NCBI GenBank assembly: GCA_023381645.1 | Contig: JAMCRJ010000091.1 | Coordinates: 1-11,458 of the forward strand | Source of the DNA: Gammaproteobacteria bacterium | GTDB taxonomy: Bacteria > Pseudomonadota > Gammaproteobacteria > Acidithiobacillales > Acidithiobacillaceae | Reading direction: 5' to 3' | DNA: 11,458 bases | Part shown: piece by piece, positions 7,223 to 11,458 of the stretch | How the letters are laid out: each line of letters begins with the position of its first letter | How positions within the stretch are numbered: position 1 is the stretch's first letter | Notes under the pieces: model-generated | What the model saw: the letters and a program-made list of their open reading frames with translations, nothing else | Told to the model about the DNA's origin: nothing | The model's database searches: none | Position numbers and translations under genes: made by a program

Positions 7223-8740
7223 CTACTTCTTGGGAAGCGTCACCACCACGTAGATGCTGGCCTTGCCTTGCCGCACCAGCAGCGGGATGGGTTGACCGGC
7301 CGGCAGACCGGCAACGATATGCTCCAGCTCGGCGGGACTGTTGACGTCCTGCTGAGCGATCTGCTGGATGATCATACCCGGCATGATCCCTGCCTCCGCT
7401 GCCGCGCCTTCACTAACGCCGACCACCACGACGCCATGATGTACGTCCAACTGCTTCTCAATATTGGGAGTCAGCGACTGGACATGGATGCCCATACGGG
7501 AGATTTTGCCCACTTTGGTGGCCGTGGAGGGTTCCTGGCTGCCGGAAGGCCCTTCCATGTTTTTGGGCAGGGCGGCAATCAGGACATCTTTGGTTTCCGC
7601 TTCTCCGCGGCGGAGGATGCCGATCTTGGCGTGCGTGCCTGGCAGGGTGTTGCCTACCATGGGTGGCAACTGTCCGACATTGTACACTGGCTTGTTATCA
7701 TAGGTGACGATGACGTCACCGGGCTTGATGCCCGCCTTGGCCGCCGGACTGCCGGGTTCCACGGACGCGATGAGGGCGCCCACAGGTTCCTTGAGGTGCA
7801 GCGCCTGCGCCATTGGCGGCGTGACATCCTGTACCTCGACCCCCAGATAGCCAAACTGGATTGCCTTGTGATTTTTGAAGTCCTGCACCACCCGCATCAC
7901 GGTATTGATGGGGATGGAGAATGACAGACCCATGTAGCCACCGCTATTGGTATAGATCTGGTCGTTGATGCCGATCACTTGGCCATCCATGTTGAAGAGT
8001 GGCCCGCCCGAGTTGCCGGGATTGATGGGTACGTCGCTCTGGATGAAGGGGATGTATTCATCATCGGGTAACGGGCGATTCATGGCGCTGACTACACCCT
8101 GGGTCACCGTGTTATAGAAACCGAACGGCGCGCCGACGGCGAGCAGCCACTGGCCGACCTTCAGATTGTCGGAGTTGCCGATGGGCACGGTGGGCAGGTC
8201 CTTGGCGTTGATTTTGAGCAGCGCCGTATCGTAACGCACCGACAGGCCGATCAGTTTGGCCGGATAGGCATGGTGGTTGGTGAGGGTAACGACGATATGG
8301 TTAGCGCCGCGAACGACGTGACCGGCGGTGACGATATAGCCGTCGGGACTGATGATGAAGCCGGAACCGAGAGATTGGATTTTTTCATGCTGCTGTGGTC
8401 CGGAACCACCCTGTCCGGGGGCCATGAAGTGATGGAAAAACTGGTAAAAAGGCGAGTTTGGCGGAAAGGGATTGGCCTGCTGGTGAATGACCTTGTTGGT
8501 GGTGCTGCTGATATTGACTACTGCGGGACCATAACGGTCGATAATCGGGGTGAAATCCGGCAAGGCGACCAGTGCCTGCTGGGGAACTGTGTTGGTCGAG
8601 ATGGAAAGGGCCGGAGCCGCGGGCGCATCCGCTTGCGCCCACTCCGCTGCGCCCAGTGAAAAACCAAAACATGCCGCCACGACGGCAGTGATTACCAGTT
8701 TGGGGCGCTTCAACATCATACTCGGGCGATTATTCGCCAT
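7223..8740 (-). CDS. htrA: HtrA/Deg-family periplasmic serine protease (Do-like)
   Basis: This is an ATP-independent protease/chaperone that degrades or refolds damaged envelope proteins. The 505-aa product starts with a signal peptide: positive KRPK (11-14), a hydrophobic stretch to about residue 32, and probable cleavage after AQA (35-37). The chymotrypsin-like domain has the triad His141 (VTAGHVV), Asp171 (YDTALLKI) and Ser244 (NPGNSGGPLF). Two PDZ domains follow, at about 296-392 and 412-503, each with a GxxPGD- or GxMPGM-like turn. This is the DegP/DegQ/MucD layout, at 505 aa slightly longer than the usual 450-475; which paralogue cannot be said by eye. The ATG at 8740 is set by AAGGAG 6-7 nt upstream. 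In-frame ATGs further upstream (up to 8827) cross the terminator and give no signal-like sequence. A His- and Pro-rich loop lies at 85-120. Confidence 0.96.
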   Translation of the reverse strand: MANNRPSMMLKRPKLVITAVVAACFGFSLGAAEWAQADAPAAPALSISTNTVPQQALVALPDFTPIIDRYGPAVVNISSTTNKVIHQQANPFPPNSPFYQFFHHFMAPGQGGSGPQQHEKIQSLGSGFIISPDGYIVTAGHVVRGANHIVVTLTNHHAYPAKLIGLSVRYDTALLKINAKDLPTVPIGNSDNLKVGQWLLAVGAPFGFYNTVTQGVVSAMNRPLPDDEYIPFIQSDVPINPGNSGGPLFNMDGQVIGINDQIYTNSGGYMGLSFSIPINTVMRVVQDFKNHKAIQFGYLGVEVQDVTPPMAQALHLKEPVGALIASVEPGSPAAKAGIKPGDVIVTYDNKPVYNVGQLPPMVGNTLPGTHAKIGILRRGEAETKDVLIAALPKNMEGPSGSQEPSTATKVGKISRMGIHVQSLTPNIEKQLDVHHGVVVVGVSEGAAAEAGIMPGMIIQQIAQQDVNSPAELEHIVAGLPAGQPIPLLVRQGKASIYVVVTLPKK

Positions 8741-8798
8741 AGGACTCTCCTTCGGGATTTTGTCTTGCAGCTTGGTACGTTCCAGGTTGGACTCCGGG

Positions 8799-8818
8799 AA
8801 AAGGCCGGGGTTCCGGCC
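8799..8818 (-). terminator. Intrinsic terminator downstream of the thioredoxin-TPR gene
   Basis: Read on the - strand, GGCCGG (8818-8813), loop AACC and CCGGCC (8808-8803) form an all-GC 6-bp stem followed directly by TTTT (8802-8799). It starts about 61 nt after the stop of the thioredoxin-TPR gene and ends about 58 nt before htrA. This is the expected position and form for a rho-independent terminator, so htrA would need its own promoter. The T-run is short, so some read-through is likely. The rest of the 139-nt gap is featureless apart from an AT-rich patch at 8829-8850. Confidence 0.6.
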
Positions 8819-8879
8819 AGCCATCACAACATAACATATAAAACCTCAATGAGAGACGGTGTGGGCAGCAGCAACGCCC

Positions 8880-9749
8880 TCAGTGCAAAGCGCGGGACAG
8901 ACGGGACCGGTAGCGTTCCACCAGAGGCCCCCGGTTACCCTGCAAGGTAAATATCTTCAGCACGGTTTTGCGGGCCAAGCCGTCCTGGTAGTTTTTGTGG
9001 CGTTCCACCATCTCGATGAGCTGGTCCAGGGCTGCTTCTTCCTGTCCCTGCAAAAGAAGGAGCAAGGATCGTTGATACATGGCCTGCGCACGGAGATCGC
9101 CCTTTTCGCTGGCGATGGTGGCCTCCAGTGTGGTCATGGACGGTGCGTTGCGGGCGGTCTCGGTGAATTCCAGCAGGGCTTTCAGGCCTTCGACCTCAGT
9201 TTCCATTTGAAAGGTGGGGGACATGGCGTCGATCTGGGCCTGGGCGTCGGCATGGCGGCCCTGCTGGATAGCCAAGTGCGCCAGCGCCAGGCGCGCGGGA
9301 TCGTTCCCCGGGTGGATACTGATGGCCTGTCCCAGCAATGCTTCGGCCTCCGCCACCTTGCCCTGGGCGATGGCGTCGAGCGCCTGCACACGCAAGTCGT
9401 CACCCGGCAACGGCAGGTTTTTCTCGATGAACCGACGCACGGCGGGTTCGGGCAGCGCCCCGGTGAATTCATCGACGACTTTGCCATCCTTGAAGGCCTT
9501 GACGGCCGGGATGCCGCGTACCTGATACTGGCGCGACAGGTCGGCGTTCTCGTCGGAGTTGACCTTGGCGAGCACGAAGGCACCGTCCATCTCCTCCGCC
9601 AGTTTTTCGAGGACCGGACCCAGAGCGCGGCAGGGTGCGCACCAAGGTGCCCAGAAGTCGACCAGTACCAGCACCTTCCGGGACAGCCCCACGACGGCTT
9701 CCTGAAAATTATCGAGATTCGCTTCGAGAACGTGTCCACTGACTGCCAT
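8880..9749 (-). CDS. cnoX: Thioredoxin-TPR chaperedoxin (CnoX/YbbN type) with intact CXXC
   Basis: This is a cytoplasmic protein with an N-terminal thioredoxin fold (about residues 5-110) and a C-terminal helical TPR-type region (about 115-289). The layout and 289-aa length match CnoX (YbbN, 284 aa in E. coli), which holds unfolded proteins under hypochlorous-acid stress, guards them from overoxidation and hands them to GroEL or DnaK. Here the active site is WCAPC, with Cys37 and Cys40 in FWAPWCAPC, and the cis-proline is Pro81 in RGIPAV. E. coli CnoX lacks the first cysteine, so this one should be redox-active, like the Caulobacter homologue. The ATG at 9749 follows CAGGAG by 5 nt. Its mRNA leader holds an 11-nt tandem repeat, and a terminator follows. 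The alternative reading is a generic fused thioredoxin. Confidence 0.93.
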   Translation of the reverse strand: MAVSGHVLEANLDNFQEAVVGLSRKVLVLVDFWAPWCAPCRALGPVLEKLAEEMDGAFVLAKVNSDENADLSRQYQVRGIPAVKAFKDGKVVDEFTGALPEPAVRRFIEKNLPLPGDDLRVQALDAIAQGKVAEAEALLGQAISIHPGNDPARLALAHLAIQQGRHADAQAQIDAMSPTFQMETEVEGLKALLEFTETARNAPSMTTLEATIASEKGDLRAQAMYQRSLLLLLQGQEEAALDQLIEMVERHKNYQDGLARKTVLKIFTLQGNRGPLVERYRSRLSRALH

Positions 9750-9761
9750 ACGAACTCCTGA

Positions 9762-9783
9762 GAAGAAGAGATGAAGAAGAGAT
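9762..9783. repeat. Two exact tandem copies of an 11-nt unit in the cnoX leader
   Basis: GAAGAAGAGAT occurs twice back to back (9762-9772 and 9773-9783). On the mRNA strand of the thioredoxin-TPR gene it reads as a pyrimidine-rich ATCTCTTCTTC pair ending a few bases before the CAGGAG ribosome-binding site. The rest of the 113-nt gap (9750-9862) shows no clear promoter; a TTGAAA and a TTTTGACC on the - strand (around 9824-9842) lack well-placed -10 partners. Confidence 0.85.
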
Positions 9784-9862
9784 AGACCGTACTGCCTTTC
9801 TTTACCGTTTCAGGTATGGTCAAAACCGGGCGTTTTCAAGGTGCGGCGGGCTTCCGGGGCGG

Positions 9863-10417
9863 TCATTGCTGTTCCGCTTTGGCCAGGGCGTCCAGCACGG
9901 CCTGGAGCAGGCTCCGCCCGAGGGGTCCCATGCCGCGTTCCAGTTTGAGGCGATCGTACTGGCCCCGGGAAAGGGGGCCAAGGGCCGCGCCCATGCGCGC
10001 CATGTCGCCGCCGGCCCGCTGCATCTGGGCGGCCATACGGCCCAGCCAGGCGAGGGCTTCCGGCTCACCGCGGCGGGCGGCGAGGATGACGCTGGCCAGA
10101 CCGGGCGCGGCGAGGGTGGGATCAGCCGGGTCTCCGGCTTTGGGCAGGGTCTCTGGATTTTGCATGCCCATGAGGATGGATTCGATGATGATGCCGTCTT
10201 CTTCGTCCAGTCCCTGCAGCAAACCCGGCTCCCGCTGTCCGGCCAGTATGTGGCGGATGACGGCGACCAGATCGCCCCAGCCATTGGCGGCGGCGACGCG
10301 CAGACTTTCTTCCAGCGGCGCCCGGAGATGGACATTCTGGCAGGCGGCGACGACCTGCAGGATGAGCGCCGCGTGGGCGCTACGGATCTGCTCTCGGCGT
10401 TCGGGGAGGACGGGCAT
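9863..10417 (-). CDS. Unrecognised 184-aa helical protein between uvrA and cnoX
   Basis: I do not recognise this protein with confidence. It is predicted by eye to be largely alpha-helical, soluble and without a signal peptide. The N-terminal half has a conserved-looking stretch, LDEEDGIIIESILMGM (70-85). The C-terminal half has ALAWLGRMAAQMQRAGGDMA (121-140) and a distinctive end, GPLSRGQYDRLKLERGMGPL (147-166), then a helix. It has one cysteine (Cys26). The ATG at 10417 is chosen because GGAG lies about 8 nt upstream; a TTG at 10435 would add six residues without a better site. It lies 66 nt after uvrA and 113 nt before cnoX on the same strand. The frame is likely real, because acidic and hydrophobic residues are patterned as in folded helices and competing frames are Arg/Pro/Ser-rich. 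TPR- or Sel1-like repeats are possible but unproven. Confidence 0.8.
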   Translation of the reverse strand: MPVLPERREQIRSAHAALILQVVAACQNVHLRAPLEESLRVAAANGWGDLVAVIRHILAGQREPGLLQGLDEEDGIIIESILMGMQNPETLPKAGDPADPTLAAPGLASVILAARRGEPEALAWLGRMAAQMQRAGGDMARMGAALGPLSRGQYDRLKLERGMGPLGRSLLQAVLDALAKAEQQ

Positions 10418-10474
10418 GCGGTGAACTCCAGTCAATGGTTACCGGTTATTTTGCGGTATTGGCTGCGGGTGTGC

Positions 10475-10504
10475 AAAAAAAGCTCAACGATGGAGATGTC
10501 GCGC
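10475..10504 (-). terminator. Candidate intrinsic terminator at the uvrA 3' end
   Basis: On the - strand GCGCGAC (10504-10498) can pair with GTTGAGC (10488-10482) around a 9-nt loop, with one G-A mismatch and one G-T pair. Seven T residues (10481-10475) follow at once. The stem includes the uvrA stop codon (10486-10484). The T-run and position favour a terminator, but the stem is imperfect. The remaining gap to the 184-aa gene (10418-10474) shows only a poor promoter candidate (TTGCAC, 17 nt, CAAAAT). Confidence 0.4.
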
Positions 10505-11458
10505 CAGATAATGCCCGGTGTGGGACTGGGAATTGTGCGCCACTTCGTCCGGTGTGCCGGTGGCGATGATCTGGCCGCCGCCAGACCCCCCCTCGGGGCC
10601 GAGATCGATGACCCAGTCTGCCGTCTTGATGACGTCCAGATTGTGTTCGATGACGACGATGGTGTTGCCCGCATCGGCCAGCTTCTGCAGCACCTCCAGG
10701 AGTAGGGCGATATCGTGGAAATGCAGGCCGGTGGTGGGTTCGTCAAGGATGTAGAGGGTCCGCCCGGTGTCGCGCCGGGAGAGTTCCCGGGAGAGCTTGA
10801 CGCGCTGCGCTTCGCCACCGGAGAGGGTAGTGGCCGATTGGCCCAGACGCAGGTAACCGAGCCCCACATCCAGCAGGGTCTGCAATTTGCGGGCGACGGC
10901 GGGGACGGGATCAAAAAAGGCCCGCGCATCCTCCACCGTCATCTCCAGGACCTCATGAATGTTTTTGCCCTTGTAGTGGACATCCAGGGTCTCGCGCTTG
11001 TAGCGTTTGCCGCCGCAGACGTCGCAGGGCACATAAATGTCCGGCAAAAAGTGCATTTCCACCCGGATCACGCCGTCGCCTTCACAGGCTTCGCAACGCC
11101 CGCCCTTGACGTTGAAGCTGAAACGGCCGGGATTGTAACCGCGGGTGCGCGCCTCGCCGGTGGCGGCGAACAGCTCGCGGATGGGGGTGAAGAGGCCGGT
11201 GTAGGTGGCCGGATTGCTGCGCGGGGTGCGGCCGATGGGGCTCTGGTCGATGGCGATGACCTTGTCCAGTTCTTCCAGCCCGCGCAAATGCTGATGCGGC
11301 GCGGGGCTCTGGCTGCTGCCCATGAGCACGCGGGCGCAGGCGGGGTAGAGGGTGTCGTTGATGAGGGTCGATTTACCGGAACCGCTGACCCCGGTGATGC
11401 AGGTGAAGAGGCCGATGGGGATACGCGCGTTCACCGACTTCAGATTGTTGCCGGTGGC
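10484..11458 (-). CDS. uvrA: Excinuclease ABC subunit A (UvrA), C-terminal third (5' end outside window)
   Basis: UvrA is the damage-sensing ATPase of nucleotide excision repair. As a dimer it loads UvrB onto lesions and then leaves. The frame runs off the right edge, so 324 C-terminal residues of a protein usually near 940 aa are present. They hold the second ABC ATPase: Walker [10 protein letters not shown], the zinc-binding module with CEAC and CDVC pairs, the signature [11 protein letters not shown], Walker B with [12 protein letters not shown], and the His switch region [33 protein letters not shown] and [15 protein letters not shown] are near-diagnostic of UvrA. The GTG at 11434 is an internal valine codon, not a start. 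The extreme C-terminus (after [10 protein letters not shown]) is normal in length. Confidence 0.98.
   Translation of the reverse strand, partial: ATGNNLKSVNARIPIGLFTCITGVSGSGKSTLINDTLYPACARVLMGSSQSPAPHQHLRGLEELDKVIAIDQSPIGRTPRSNPATYTGLFTPIRELFAATGEARTRGYNPGRFSFNVKGGRCEACEGDGVIRVEMHFLPDIYVPCDVCGGKRYKRETLDVHYKGKNIHEVLEMTVEDARAFFDPVPAVARKLQTLLDVGLGYLRLGQSATTLSGGEAQRVKLSRELSRRDTGRTLYILDEPTTGLHFHDIALLLEVLQKLADAGNTIVVIEHNLDVIKTADWVIDLGPEGGSGGGQIIATGTPDEVAHNSQSHTGHYLARHLHR

Noticed and set aside
7115..7924. Open frame of 269 codons on the + strand over the xerD end and the htrA 3' part
   Set aside because: It overlaps two well-supported genes, starts inside xerD, has no ribosome-binding site, and its translation (Asp/His/Gly-rich) is the complement of PDZ coding sequence.
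8777..8783. GGAACGT on the - strand upstream of htrA, resembling an extracytoplasmic sigma factor -35 element
   Set aside because: A start placed from this element would fall within or next to the htrA ribosome-binding site (8747-8752), leaving almost no leader, and no matching -10 is visible.
8859..9761. Open frame of 300 codons on the + strand opposite cnoX
   Set aside because: It is antisense to a clear thioredoxin-TPR gene with a good start and ribosome-binding site. No recognisable domain is present in the + strand translation.
9820..10335. Alternative - strand frame in the region of the 184-aa gene
   Set aside because: Its translation is Pro/Ser/Arg/Trp-rich and irregular, whereas the chosen frame gives a regular helical pattern, an ATG with GGAG, and conserved-looking motifs.
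9866..10705. Open frame of 279 codons on the + strand opposite the 184-aa gene and the uvrA end
   Set aside because: It crosses the certain uvrA coding region. It has a Gly/Asp/Ala-rich low-information translation and no supported start.

Overview
This is a GC-rich, densely coded bacterial chromosome segment with 12 protein genes. I see no tRNA or rRNA gene, CRISPR array, insertion sequence or phage gene. The protein sequences look like those of a gamma-like proteobacterium. An arsB-arsH pair directly before ffh, together with the general protein character, suggests an Acidithiobacillus-type acidophile. That assignment is an inference from remembered gene content and was not checked by any search.

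Layout. The + strand (1-7203) holds the 3' part of arsB and then arsH (arsenic resistance), followed by ffh (signal recognition particle GTPase) and the conserved translation cluster rpsP-rimM-trmD-rplS. An unrecognised 411-aa gene and xerD (chromosome dimer resolution) complete this strand. Spacing is tight: rpsP and rimM overlap, the rimM stop overlaps the trmD start, and the 411-aa gene begins 14 nt after rplS. The - strand (11458 down to 7223), in transcription order, holds the 3' third of uvrA (nucleotide excision repair), an unrecognised 184-aa gene, a thioredoxin-TPR protein of the CnoX/YbbN type and an HtrA/Deg periplasmic protease. The two blocks converge at 7203/7223, separated by only 19 nt, with a perfect 22-nt palindrome lying across the xerD stop codon.

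How the genes relate. The + strand block joins metalloid detoxification to protein targeting and ribosome/tRNA maturation (S16, RimM, TrmD, L19). The - strand block is a loose stress set: DNA repair, a cytoplasmic redox chaperone and an envelope protease/chaperone. Candidate intrinsic terminators after uvrA and after the thioredoxin gene suggest that this block is not one simple operon.

No stretch longer than 300 bases lacks a gene. The largest gaps are 1571-1677, 3055-3124, 8741-8879, 9750-9862 and 10418-10483; what they hold is given in the entries. Nothing in the window amounts to a clearly new multi-gene system. The most open questions are the two unrecognised proteins, the catalytic-type CXXC in the thioredoxin-TPR protein, and several small leader or intergenic structures.
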